A stretch of DNA of 64,000 nucleotides from Flavobacterium sp. LPB0248 (lineage in GTDB: Bacteria; Bacteroidota; Bacteroidia; Flavobacteriales; Flavobacteriaceae): NCBI RefSeq assembly GCF_013388355.1, contig NZ_CP058246.1, forward strand, positions 2,108,001-2,172,000, in the 5' to 3' direction. The notes beneath the pieces are model-generated. The model was not told the origin of the DNA. It ran no database searches and saw only the letters and a program-made list of their open reading frames with translations. Below, piece after piece: positions 32,001 to 39,421 of this stretch. Position 1 is the first letter of the stretch. The number at the start of each line of letters is the position of its first letter. Made by a program: the position numbers and the translations under genes.

Positions 32001-34851
32001 ATGTTCCGCCGCTCACATAAACTGTGTTCGCCGGCACCGCATCGCTCACCGTCAGGGTTTTGATCGTTGCGCTTCCCGTATTCTTAACCGTAATGGTGTA
32101 TGTCAATTCTTCCCCTGCCTCCGCTTTGCCATTCTTATTGGCATCGGCAACGGTTTTGACAACCGTGAACTTAGGAGCATCATCCGTTGGGATGTCCGTT
32201 GGACAGCCTGCAGGGCTGGTGCAGCTTGGGTCCGGGTTTCCTGGGTTCTTAGGATCCTCAGGCGCAGATGGGACATCTTTTCCGTCTCCGCTTACCGTCG
32301 CCAAGTTCGATACAATACTTACTCCCGTAAGATCGGCTGCAGCTTTTACTTTGAATGTAAAACTTGTGCTGCCTCCCACTCCAAGGTTTGCCGCTGTGAA
32401 GCTTACTGTTGAACCTGTCAATGTTCCGCCGCTCACATAAACTGTGTTCGCCGGCACCGCATCGCTCACCGTCAGGGTTTTGATTGTTGCGCTTCCCGTA
32501 TTCTTAACCGTAATGGTGTATGTCAATTCTTCATTAGCCTGTGCTTTTTTGTCTCCGCTTGCATCGGCAACGGTTTTGACAACCGTAAACTTAGGAGCAT
32601 CATCCGTTGGGATGTCCGTTGGACAGCCTGCAGGGCTGGTGCAGCTTGGGTCTGGGTTTCCTGGGTTCTTAGGATCCTCAGGCGCCGATGGAACATCGCT
32701 TCCTCCGTCTCCGCTTACTGTGGCAAGATTCGAAACCGCATCCACTCCCGTCAGGTCTGAAGCTGCTTTCACTACAAAACTGTAGCTTCTGCTGGCTCCA
32801 ACTCCAAGATTAACATCTGTAAAACTTACTTTACCGCCGCTTAATGTTCCGCCGCTCACATAAACTGTGTTCGCCGGCACCGCATCGCTCACCGTTAGGG
32901 TTTTAATCGTTGCGCTTCCCGTATTCTTAACCGTAATGGTGTATGTCAATTCTTCATTAGCCTGTGCTTTTTTGTCTCCGCTTGCATCGGCAACGGTTTT
33001 GACAACCGTGAACTTTGTACAACCCGTAACCGTAACCGGTAATTTAGCTGTTGTTGTACATCCACCTCCGGCACTTGAAGCAGTATATATAATATCGGCA
33101 TTTCCTGCTGTTAATGCAGTTGCCAATCCTGTTATAGAATCTATAGATAAAACTGTTGGATTGCTACTGCTCCATTTTCCTCCTGCTGGTGTTGCAGCCA
33201 TAGTTGCAGTATCTCCTATGCAAGTGGGGACTGTTCCTGTTGTAGTAATAGTTGGTAATGTATCTAAGGTAACAACAGCTGTTCCTGGCGAATAACAATT
33301 ATCTGCTGGATCATAGTAAAAAGCATAATATGTACCAGCAACTGCCTGATTTGGCGTCGCATAAGCCTCACCTCTATGATATTGATCTGTATACCAAACC
33401 AATGCCGTACCCGACGGAGTCATACTCGTTATTAACGAATTTAAATCAAAAGTAGTGTCCAGACAGATAGTTTGTGCTGCTTTTGTACTTACAACTGGAG
33501 CTGTTGTACCTGCTTTACAAGTAGTAACTTCTTTAATACAAACTGCATGTTCATTATTTGAACCTCCTGTACTTGATGTATATCCGTAATTAATTAATGG
33601 ATTCCCTGCAAAATCAAGAGCCACTAAATCTCTAGTTAATGAATTTATTAGTTTTCCGTCATAATAAACCTCTAAAAAATGTGAAGCTGCTGTCCAACGA
33701 ATTCTAACATCGTGCCATTTCCCATCTTTAATATTTCCTAAATAGGCCTCATCACCTACTCTTCCTTTTTTAGTAAAATCCCCACTGGTTTGAAAAGTGC
33801 TATGATCTTCTTTTGTATCATCTGTAAGTTCTCCCGTAGCATTATCAGGAACCCTTGCATTATAAAAAGTGTCAAACTCAACAATAAAGGAATGTCCCTT
33901 ACCATTAGAACCAATTCCACCATAACCTAAACCTCCACCAACAAGACCTGTTGAGGCTGCATCAAGGCTTTTCATTATAAAAGCAAAACCATCTGCTCCA
34001 CCTGGATCAGCACCAAAAAAGGCATTAAAATTAATATTGAAATCATTTTCTAAACTTAATTCACTTAAACTCCAAGCCTGACCACTTAGACCACCACTGG
34101 CTGCTGTTAGCTGAATATAATCTTTATTTTTGTCATTTGCACTTCCTGTCAATAACAATTGAGAATTTCCAACACAACCCATAGATAATACAGGAACTGA
34201 AACCGGGTTTGAAGCAATCTCTTTGCCATCTAAAGGATCCGTAAAATAAGCTGTATTGTTAATCTTTGTTTGAGTAAGAGGTAAAGTATTAGGCACTAGA
34301 ATACTATATTCTAATGTTAGAGTATTATTTGCCAATACTGTTAAATTAGTCCAGTTAATATTTCTATTAGCTGATGTATAAATCCCCCCATTACTTATAC
34401 CAAAAGGTTTATCTAAAACAGAAGTAATATAATCTCTCACATTGACTTGTCTATCAGTATTTCCGGGATTAGTAATTGTAATATGATAGGTTAATAAATC
34501 TCCTATTCTCACCCCATCAGGATAACCAATAAGTTCTTTGCTAATTGTAAGAGGTGGTAAAGAGGGGGGGACAACAAATGATTCATAGATACCAGCCTTA
34601 AAAGGTGGTAGACCACTAAAATTTCCATCTATTGCCCAGTCGCTTCCTCCTAAAGAACTTGCAATAGTTAAACTTTGCATTACTTGAAAATCAAATGGGT
34701 TTATTACCCTACATTCTCCAGAATTAATGCTAGCTTCGTAAGAGCGACTAGAATCTGTTATGGTAACATTCAGAGTTTCTGCAAAAGCAGTTCCTCCTAT
34801 GAGCATAACAAACACAATGAGCTTTAAAGCAAAAATAATTTTAAGTTTCAT
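26020..34851 (-). CDS. Giant repetitive T9SS-secreted adhesin (SprB-like)
   Basis: A 2943-residue surface protein. Domains in order are a signal peptide (about 1-24, ending TAFA), a DUF11-like segment with ITNPGNTDRQVNVRDYI (about 95-220), and an L-type-lectin-like beta-sandwich (about 225-440, with ADGFAFIMKS, SFIVEFDTFYN and HDVRIRWTAASHFLEVYYDG). Ig/Big-like segments follow (about 445-610), then 15 tandem DUF11-type repeats of 140 or 141 residues, one divergent repeat (IAVIKKAVFVDENNNGYAE), and a C-terminal gliding-motility CHU_C domain (VFNAVSPNGDGINDEF, IYNRWGVKVFE, DGTYFYILKY). The last is the type-B secretion signal. PorP/SprF and OmpA genes follow. Adhesion, possibly to glycans, is the likely role; gliding is possible. 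Confidence 0.93.
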   Translation of the reverse strand: MKLKIIFALKLIVFVMLIGGTAFAETLNVTITDSSRSYEASINSGECRVINPFDFQVMQSLTIASSLGGSDWAIDGNFSGLPPFKAGIYESFVVPPSLPPLTISKELIGYPDGVRIGDLLTYHITITNPGNTDRQVNVRDYITSVLDKPFGISNGGIYTSANRNINWTNLTVLANNTLTLEYSILVPNTLPLTQTKINNTAYFTDPLDGKEIASNPVSVPVLSMGCVGNSQLLLTGSANDKNKDYIQLTAASGGLSGQAWSLSELSLENDFNINFNAFFGADPGGADGFAFIMKSLDAASTGLVGGGLGYGGIGSNGKGHSFIVEFDTFYNARVPDNATGELTDDTKEDHSTFQTSGDFTKKGRVGDEAYLGNIKDGKWHDVRIRWTAASHFLEVYYDGKLINSLTRDLVALDFAGNPLINYGYTSSTGGSNNEHAVCIKEVTTCKAGTTAPVVSTKAAQTICLDTTFDLNSLITSMTPSGTALVWYTDQYHRGEAYATPNQAVAGTYYAFYYDPADNCYSPGTAVVTLDTLPTITTTGTVPTCIGDTATMAATPAGGKWSSSNPTVLSIDSITGLATALTAGNADIIYTASSAGGGCTTTAKLPVTVTGCTKFTVVKTVADASGDKKAQANEELTYTITVKNTGSATIKTLTVSDAVPANTVYVSGGTLSGGKVSFTDVNLGVGASRSYSFVVKAASDLTGVDAVSNLATVSGDGGSDVPSAPEDPKNPGNPDPSCTSPAGCPTDIPTDDAPKFTVVKTVADASGDKKAQANEELTYTITVKNTGSATIKTLTVSDAVPANTVYVSGGTLTGSTVSFTAANLGVGGSTSFTFKVKAAADLTGVSIVSNLATVSGDGKDVPSAPEDPKNPGNPDPSCTSPAGCPTDIPTDDAPKFTVVKTVADANKNGKAEAGEELTYTITVKNTGSATIKTLTVSDAVPANTVYVSGGTLTGSTVSFTAANLGVGGSTSFTFKVKAAADLTGVSIVSNLATVSGDGKDVPSAPEDPKNPGNPDPSCTSPAGCPTDIPTDDAPKFTVVKTVADANKNGKAEAGEELTYTITVKNTGSATIKTLTVSDAVPANTVYVSGGTLTGSTVSFTAANLGVGGSTSFTFKVKAAADLTGVSVVSNLATVSGDGKDVPSAPEDPKNPGNPDPSCTSPAGCPTDIPTDGAPKFTVVKTVADANKNGKAEAGEELTYTITVKNTGSATIKTLTVSDAVPANTVYVSGGTLSGGKVSFTDVNLGVGASRSYSFVVKTASDLTGVDAVSNLATVSGDGKDVPSAPEDPKNPGNPDPSCTSPAGCPTDIPTDDAPKFTVVKTVADASGDKKAQANEELTYTITVKNTGSATIKTLTVSDAVPANTVYVSGGTLTGSTVSFTAANLGVGGSTSFTFKVKAAADLTGVSVVSNLATVSGDGKDVPSAPEDPKNPGNPDPSCTSPAGCPTDIPTDGAPKFTVVKTVADANKNGKAEAGEELTYTITVKNTGSATIKTLTVSDAVPANTVYVSGGTLSGGKVSFADVNLGVGASRSYSFVVKTASDLTGVDAVSNLATVSGDGKDVPSAPEDPNNPGNPDPSCTSPAGCPTDIPTDGAPKFTVVKTVADANKNGKAEAGEELTYTITVKNTGSTSIKTLTVSDAVPANTVYVSGGTLTGSTVSFTAANLGVGGSRSFTFKVKAAADLTGVSVVSNLATVKGDGGSDVPSTPEDPKNPGNPDPSCTSPAGCPTDIPTDDAPKFTVVKTVADANKNGKAEAGEELTYTITVKNTGSATIKTLTVSDAVPANTVYVSGGTLTGSTVSFTAANLGVGGSTSFTFKVKAAADLTGVSVVSNLATVSGDGKDVPSAPEDPKNPGNPDPSCTSPAGCPTDIPTDDAPKFTVVKTVADANNNGKAEAGEELTYTITVKNTGSATIKNLTVSDAVPANTVYVSGGTLSGGKVSFTDVNLGVGASRSYSFVVKTASDLTGVDAVSNLATVSGDGGSDVPSAPEDPNNPGNPDPSCTSPAGCPTDIPTDDAPKFTVVKTVADANNNGKAEAGEELTYTITVKNTGSATIKNLTVSDAVPANTVYVSGGTLSGGKVSFTDVNLGVGASRSYSFVVKTASDLTGVDAVSNLATVSGDGGSDVPSAPEDPNNPGNPDPSCTSPAGCPTDIPTDDAPKFTVVKTVADANKNGKAEAGEELTYTITVKNTGSATIKTLTVSDAVPANTIYVSGGTLSGGKVSFTDVNLGVGASRSYSFVVKTASDLTGVDAVSNLATVSGDGGSDVPSAPEDPNNPGNPDPSCTSPAGCPTDIPTDDAPKFTVVKTVADANKNGKAEAGEELTYTITVKNTGSATIKTLTVSDAVPANTIYVSGGTLSEGKVSFTDVNLGVGASRSYSFVVKTASDLTGVDAVSNLATVKGDGGSDVPSTPEDPNNPGNPDPSCTSPAGCPTDIPTDDAPKFTVVKTVADANKNGKAEAGEELTYTITVKNTGSATIKTLTVSDAVPANTIYVSGGTLSGGKVSFTDVNLGVGASRSYSFVVKTASDLTGVDAVSNLATVKGDGGSDVPSTPEDPNNPGNPDPSCTSPAGCPTDIPTDDAPKFTVVKTVADASGDKKAQANEELTYTITVKNTGSATIKNLTVSDAVPANTVYVSGGTLSEGKVSFTDVNLGVGASRSYSFIVKVAADLTNVDKISNLATVKGDGGTDVPSAPEDPNNPGSPDPSCIGGCSTDIPTHAVSSIAVIKKAVFVDENNNGYAEVGETIRYSFEVKNTGNETLTNVTITDNLPGLVLSGSPITLAPGEINSTNFVGVYAITKADIDAGSVTNQALAEGTTPSGEKVNALSDNTNFVDDKPTVIDVVTCVVEVFNAVSPNGDGINDEFRIQGLECYPNNTVEIYNRWGVKVFETSGYGSNGNTFKGYSDGRATISRGESLPDGTYFYILKYFDEVRHKMLDKSGYLYIKK
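26705..33016 (-). repeat. Tandem array of 15 coding repeats of 420/423 bases
   Basis: The marker string for the codons of AVPANT recurs 15 times at intervals of 420 or 423 bases (sum 5901 over 14 intervals). Adjacent units can be identical: 31621-32040 and 32041-32460 match throughout by eye. Three sequence types alternate at the start of the unit (ASGDKKAQANEE, ANKNGKAEAGEE, ANNNGKAEAGEE) and two in the middle (LTGSTVSF, LSGGKVSF), as expected from recombination among units. The array is visibly richer in G and C than its surroundings. The one-codon length difference lies in GDGGSD versus GDGKD. Confidence 0.93.
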
Positions 34852-35151
34852 GATTATTATTTTTAATTAATTAAGCTTTCAAAATGTTCTTACTAAAATT
34901 CATTACATTTCAAAAGCCAAACCTCCTACACTACTAGTTTACAAATACTTACATTTAAAAAAAAGAAGTGATCAGATTAACGTTGCAAAGGTCATTCTAT
35001 CATTTAGCCAATTTTACCACTAGAAGTTTTTAAAATTGCATTTTAAGACATTTCGTATTTTAATGTAAGAAATATCTCTTTTTTTAAGTTTTTTTATTAC
35101 TTTTTTAATGTTTTTGATTTAAATCTAAAAAGGCACACTCCAATCAAATTC

Positions 35152-35191
35152 AAAAAAAAAGCTGATACAGAAATACTGTATCAGCTTTTTT
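35152..35191. terminator. Second terminator after the membrane pyrophosphatase
   Basis: GCTGATACAG / CTGTATCAGC with a 5-base loop, nine A residues before and six T residues after. It works in either direction and may insulate the adhesin promoter from upstream readthrough. Confidence 0.8.
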
Positions 35192-35225
35192 GGGCTATTA
35201 TTTTAATTGACTCAACCTATTTCAA

Positions 35226-35260
35226 AAAAAAACTGCCCGAAAAATATCGGGCAGTTTTTT
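35226..35260 (-). terminator. Terminator of the membrane pyrophosphatase gene
   Basis: AACTGCCCGA / TCGGGCAGTT with a 6-base loop and T-run on the minus strand, 44 bases after the stop at 35300. Confidence 0.85.
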
Positions 35261-35299
35261 CCAACTTTTATACGAATTCCTGCTTCGCAAATTTTACAT

Positions 35300-37843
35300 T
35301 TATTTCGCAGCTTCAACTTTAGCCAAAACTTCTTCTTCAGTTCCTTCAAAAACTTCGGTTGTTGTTTTGCCATTTTCTGTTTTAGTAACAGTTCCTGTCG
35401 TTTTTCCATTAATATTTTTAACCTCAACACGAACCGATTGTTTCTCATATTTACTGGTATCAAAACAATCTGTTTTTTGATATTTTCCAGTTGCGTCAAA
35501 ATGAGCCAGACATTTAGCTGTTTCTTCCTCAGAACAACCTTTTTCTTTACACATTTTAATACATTCTTCTTTTGTCATTCCAGACATATCACCACATTTA
35601 GACATTCCTGCATGCATTTCTGTTTTAGCACAGCAAGAAGCTTTTCCTGCAATGTTTGATGACTCGTGACCTTCTCCTAAAATTGGCGCGATTACCAAAC
35701 CAATCAAGCAAGTTAATTTGATTAAAATATTCATTGATGGTCCAGAAGTATCTTTAAACGGATCTCCAACTGTATCTCCAGTTACAGCTGCTTTGTGCGC
35801 ATCTGAACCTTTATAAGTCATTTCTCCATTGATCATAACTCCTGCTTCAAAAGATTTCTTAGCATTATCCCAAGCACCTCCAGCATTGTTTTGAAAAACA
35901 GCCCAAAGTACTCCAGAAACAGTAACTCCCGCCATATACCCTCCTAACATTTCAGCAATTAACTGATTGTTGTCTGAGTAAACTAATTTTCCTAAAAGAA
36001 CAATTAAAATTGGAAAACCAATCGTTAAAATCCCTGGAAGCATCATTTCTCTTAAAGCAGCTTTTGTAGAGATCTCAACACATTTTCCGTATTCTGGTTT
36101 TCCTGTTCCTTCCATAATTCCAGGAATTTCTTTGAACTGGCGGCGAACTTCGTATACCATATCCATTGCCGCTTTTCCGACAGAATTCATTGCTAAAGCA
36201 GAGAAAACAACAGGAATCATTCCACCAACAAATAACATCGCTAGAACTGGTGCTTTAAAAATATTAATTCCGTCTATTCCTGTAAAAGTTACATATGCTG
36301 CAAACAAAGCCAATGAAGTTAAGGCTGCAGATGCAATTGCAAATCCTTTTCCAGTTGCTGCAGTTGTGTTTCCAACTGAATCTAAAATATCAGTTCTAGT
36401 ACGAACTTCTTTTGGCAATTCGCTCATTTCGGCGATTCCACCAGCGTTATCAGAAATTGGTCCGAAAGCATCGATTGCCAATTGCATTGCTGTTGTAGCC
36501 ATCATTGCAGAAGCTGCTAAAGCTACTCCATAAAATCCTGCTAAAGCATACGAAATCCAAATTGCTACCGCGAACAATAATACTGTTGGGAAAGTAGAAA
36601 TCATTCCGGTTGCCAAACCTGCAATTACGTTTGTACCCGCTCCTGTAGATGATTTTTGAACGATTGCCATAACTGGTTTTGTTCCTAGTCCTGTATAATA
36701 TTCTGTTACTGATGAAATAGCACCACCCACAACTAATCCGACCAATGTAGCGTAGAAAACACGCATTGAAGAAATAGCTTTAGAACCTTCTCCAAAGAAA
36801 GTCATTTGCATTGTTTCAGGAAGCATGTGCTGCACCAAAAAGAAACAAGCCACAGCTGTTAAAACAATAGAAACCCAGTTCCCTATATTTAATGCTTTCT
36901 GTACTTGTGCTTCTTTAGCATTGTCATCTGAAATTTTTACTAAAGTTGTTCCTATGATCGAGAATAAAATTCCAAAACCGGCAATTGCCATTGGAAGCAA
37001 AATTGGACCGATTCCGCCAAAAGCGTCATTAATACTTCCGCCCATATCTTTTATTACATAGTTTCCAAGAACCATTGCAGCTAGCACAGTTGCGACATAA
37101 GATCCAAATAAATCGGCCCCCATACCTGCAACGTCACCTACGTTATCTCCTACGTTATCTGCAATTGTAGCAGGATTACGAGGATCATCTTCTGGAATTC
37201 CAGCTTCAACTTTCCCAACTAAATCTGCTCCAACATCGGCTGCTTTTGTATAGATTCCGCCACCCACTCTGGCAAATAAAGCGATTGATTCTGCACCTAA
37301 TGAAAATCCTGCTAAAGTTTCCAAGACAACCGTCATTGTATCGGTATCTTTCCAAACTCCTCCAGAAAACAAATGAAAGAAAATTATAAAAAATGATGTT
37401 AAACCTAAAACGGCTAATCCGGCAACGCCTAATCCCATTACGGTTCCGCCGCCAAAAGAAACTTTTAGAGCCTGTGGTAAACTAGTACGTGCTGCTTGAG
37501 TGGTTCTAACGTTTGTTTTAGTCGCTATTTTCATTCCCATATTTCCCGCCAAAGCAGAAAAAAAGGCACCAAAAATAAAGGCAATTACGATTAATAAATG
37601 TGTTTTTACTCCAGGAATAAAAGTAATTCCCGCCAAAGCTAAACTGGCAATAATTACAAAGATGGTTAATAGTTTATATTCGGCTTTTAGAAAGGCTAAG
37701 GCTCCTTCGTAGATATAATCTGAAATCTCTTTCATCTTACCGTCTCCAGCGTCTTGTTTTAAAACCCAAGTCCTTTTTATTCCCATGAAAAGTAATCCTA
37801 AAACTGCCATTATAATGGGCAGGTAAATCATAAATGCATTCAT
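35300..37843 (-). CDS. hppA: Membrane ion-pumping pyrophosphatase with Cys-rich C-terminal extension
   Basis: An 847-residue integral membrane pyrophosphatase coupling pyrophosphate hydrolysis to H+ or Na+ export. The catalytic loop [19 protein letters not shown] with MGADLFGSY lies near 220-250. [10 protein letters not shown] has Ala where K+-independent enzymes carry Lys, so K+-dependence is expected. The last 110 or so residues are unusual: after the final helices ([14 protein letters not shown]) comes a soluble tail with eight cysteines, including [43 protein letters not shown] and a Cys-Phe pair, then a Thr-rich segment ([14 protein letters not shown]). Family members usually end near the last helix. 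Soluble pyrophosphatase is encoded upstream. Metal binding by the tail is an inference. Confidence 0.93.
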   Translation of the reverse strand: MNAFMIYLPIIMAVLGLLFMGIKRTWVLKQDAGDGKMKEISDYIYEGALAFLKAEYKLLTIFVIIASLALAGITFIPGVKTHLLIVIAFIFGAFFSALAGNMGMKIATKTNVRTTQAARTSLPQALKVSFGGGTVMGLGVAGLAVLGLTSFFIIFFHLFSGGVWKDTDTMTVVLETLAGFSLGAESIALFARVGGGIYTKAADVGADLVGKVEAGIPEDDPRNPATIADNVGDNVGDVAGMGADLFGSYVATVLAAMVLGNYVIKDMGGSINDAFGGIGPILLPMAIAGFGILFSIIGTTLVKISDDNAKEAQVQKALNIGNWVSIVLTAVACFFLVQHMLPETMQMTFFGEGSKAISSMRVFYATLVGLVVGGAISSVTEYYTGLGTKPVMAIVQKSSTGAGTNVIAGLATGMISTFPTVLLFAVAIWISYALAGFYGVALAASAMMATTAMQLAIDAFGPISDNAGGIAEMSELPKEVRTRTDILDSVGNTTAATGKGFAIASAALTSLALFAAYVTFTGIDGINIFKAPVLAMLFVGGMIPVVFSALAMNSVGKAAMDMVYEVRRQFKEIPGIMEGTGKPEYGKCVEISTKAALREMMLPGILTIGFPILIVLLGKLVYSDNNQLIAEMLGGYMAGVTVSGVLWAVFQNNAGGAWDNAKKSFEAGVMINGEMTYKGSDAHKAAVTGDTVGDPFKDTSGPSMNILIKLTCLIGLVIAPILGEGHESSNIAGKASCCAKTEMHAGMSKCGDMSGMTKEECIKMCKEKGCSEEETAKCLAHFDATGKYQKTDCFDTSKYEKQSVRVEVKNINGKTTGTVTKTENGKTTTEVFEGTEEEVLAKVEAAK

Positions 37844-37898
37844 AATATATTAATGGTTTTGGTTAATAGTCAACAATCTAACTAAAACGAATTTAAAC

Positions 37899-37936
37899 AA
37901 AAAAGCAATACTCCTAACGGCAGTATTGCTTTTTTT
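37899..37936 (-). terminator. Terminator of ppa
   Basis: GCAATAC / GTATTGC with a longer loop, flanked by A-run and T-run, 21 bases after the ppa stop. It separates ppa from the membrane pyrophosphatase gene. Confidence 0.75.
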
Positions 37937-37956
37937 ATATTAGAATACGGTTAAAA

Positions 37957-38487
37957 TTATTTAATGCTAAATAATCCAGCCGGTTTATTTTCAATGTCAT
38001 CAAAACGTTTTGTACACTCAGCGATAATGTCGTAAGCTTCTTTTACGTCTCCCCATCCTTCTACATCAACTTTTTTGTTCTCAAGGTCTTTGTAAACTTG
38101 GAAAAAGTGCTCGATTTCTTTTAATAAGTGAGCGTTAATATCAGAAAGATCGTTTAATGAATTCCAGATTGGATCTGAAACTGGTACACAAATAATTTTC
38201 TCGTCTGGTCCTTTATCATCTGCCATGTGGAATACACCAATTGGCTTCACTTCCATAACACATCCAGGGAAAGTTGGTTCGTTTACCAAAACTAATACGT
38301 CAAGAGGATCACCATCTAAAGCTAAAGTTTCTGGAATAAATCCGTAATCAGCTGGGTACATCATTGAAGAGAATAACATTCTGTCGAAACGCATTCTTTT
38401 AATTTCAAAATCGTACTCGTATTTATTTCTGCTTCCTCGTGGTATTTCGATTAACACATCGAAAGTCGTTAATTTGTCTGCGGTCAT
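37957..38487 (-). CDS. ppa: Soluble inorganic pyrophosphatase
   Basis: A 176-residue family I pyrophosphatase, splitting pyrophosphate in the cytosol to pull biosynthetic reactions. Signature residues are FDVLIEIPRGSRNKYEYD (9-26), YPADYGFIPETLALDGDPLD (44-63, with the metal-binding aspartates of DGDPLDVLV) and DKGPDEKIICVP. Length and motif order are standard. It is followed by a terminator and then by the membrane pyrophosphatase in the same direction, so the cell has both an energy-wasting and an energy-conserving enzyme for the same substrate side by side. Confidence 0.96.
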   Translation of the reverse strand: MTADKLTTFDVLIEIPRGSRNKYEYDFEIKRMRFDRMLFSSMMYPADYGFIPETLALDGDPLDVLVLVNEPTFPGCVMEVKPIGVFHMADDKGPDEKIICVPVSDPIWNSLNDLSDINAHLLKEIEHFFQVYKDLENKKVDVEGWGDVKEAYDIIAECTKRFDDIENKPAGLFSIK

Positions 38488-38598
38488 TTTCGTTTTTTAT
38501 TGTTTCTATAATTTCGGTTGCAAAAATAACTAAAGAATCTAGTTTTACAATAAAAAACAAGGTTAAATTATGCGCATTAAAGTTTAAAAAACAAGCAT

Positions 38599-39198
38599 TT
38601 AATAGGTAATGCTTCGATTCCTCTTTTTTAGGTAATAATGCCAAAGCAAATAGGTCGCATAAGATCGATACGGACTCCATTGTTCTGCATGAATTTCCAT
38701 TTCTTGTTTGTCATGAATATTCAGCAATTCTTTGATCGTATTTATTACAGCTATATCGCCAAGCGGAATTAAATCGGGTTCTTCCAAACAAAACATCAGA
38801 TAAATATCAATTGTCCAATTGCCGATTCCTTTTAATTTAATAAGTTCTTCGCGAACTTGTTTTGCCGACTTTGAAGCTAAACTTTCAATATCTAATTCTT
38901 TGTTTAAAACCGCTTCTGCCAAAATCTTTATATACTTTGTTTTCTGGCGGCTCACTCCTAAATTTCGATATTCTTCATCAGAAAGAATAGCCATATTTTC
39001 AGGATTGCAAGTTGTAAAAGATTTGATTTTTAAAAAAGTAGCTTTTGCCGAATCTATGGAAACCTGCTGCTCGAGAATTAATAAAACCAAAGTTTCAAAT
39101 CCAGGCGGACGTCTCGGAATTGGAGGTAATCCGTATTTTTCGATAATTTCTAAAAATACAGGATTTTTATTGGTTAAAAAATCGATGGCTTCTTGCAT
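38599..39198 (-). CDS. DNA-3-methyladenine glycosylase-type HhH-GPD protein
   Basis: A 199-residue base-excision repair protein of the AlkA/HhH-GPD superfamily. It shows PGFETLVLLILEQQVSIDSA (about 33-52), typical of AlkA-like N-terminal helices, and the helix-hairpin-helix LIKLKGIGNWTIDIYL (about 118-133) followed by the catalytic aspartate in PLGDIAVI. It excises alkylated bases such as 3-methyladenine. It has no cysteine cluster, so it is not an endonuclease III type. It lies upstream of ppa in the same orientation with a 111-base gap. No adaptive-response partner is nearby. Confidence 0.85.
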   Translation of the reverse strand: MQEAIDFLTNKNPVFLEIIEKYGLPPIPRRPPGFETLVLLILEQQVSIDSAKATFLKIKSFTTCNPENMAILSDEEYRNLGVSRQKTKYIKILAEAVLNKELDIESLASKSAKQVREELIKLKGIGNWTIDIYLMFCLEEPDLIPLGDIAVINTIKELLNIHDKQEMEIHAEQWSPYRSYATYLLWHYYLKKRNRSITY

Positions 39199-39255
39199 AA
39201 GTTATTAAAGTCTTTATCAAAATTAAACAAAAAACACTATATCCTAATTTTTAGT

Positions 39256-39340
39256 TCTCGCAGATCTCGCAGATTTAGCAGATAAATTAAACGATTTAAA
39301 GAATATCAAATCTGCCTTATCTGCAAAATCTGCGTGAGAT
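39256..39340. repeat. Imperfect inverted repeat of GCAGAT units
   Basis: The left part (TCTCGCAGATCTCGCAGATT) and the right part (ATCTGCAAAATCTGCGTGAGA region) are imperfect inverse copies made of several GCAGAT / ATCTGC units. It lies between the DUF5686 and glycosylase genes. No reading frame makes sense; it looks like another dispersed extragenic repeat family. Confidence 0.5.
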
Positions 39341-39356
39341 AAAATATTTAAACAAA

Positions 39357-39388
39357 AAAAATCGCAAAGATTTAAAACCTTTGCGACT
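39357..39388 (-). terminator. Terminator after the DUF5686 gene
   Basis: TCGCAAAG / CTTTGCGA with a short loop, followed on the minus strand by a run of T residues, 34 bases after the stop of the DUF5686 gene. Confidence 0.7.
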
Positions 39389-39421
39389 CTGTAACTTTGA
39401 ACCTTTGCCTCTAAAATACAA

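Larger units (their letters stand above)
34852..35299. other. Gap between membrane pyrophosphatase and adhesin operon
   Basis: No gene is seen. From left to right on the minus strand, the adhesin's upstream region is AT-rich; a possible -7 box GACCTTTG lies at 34993-34986, 135 bases before the adhesin start. Two hairpin terminators end the pyrophosphatase transcript (35152-35191 and 35226-35260). Confidence 0.5.

Noticed and set aside
26705..33016. CRISPR array
   Set aside because: The regular repeat has a 420/423-base period, is translated throughout and has no unique spacers.
26966..33295. Long plus-strand reading frames (up to 142 codons) repeated every 420 bases opposite the adhesin
   Set aside because: They are the antisense of the adhesin repeats and recur only because the coding units recur; there is no independent start region or coding signal.
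35207..35659. 150-codon plus-strand frame opposite the end of the membrane pyrophosphatase gene
   Set aside because: It is the antisense of the Cys-rich tail and of a terminator; the sense frame continues a clear pyrophosphatase.
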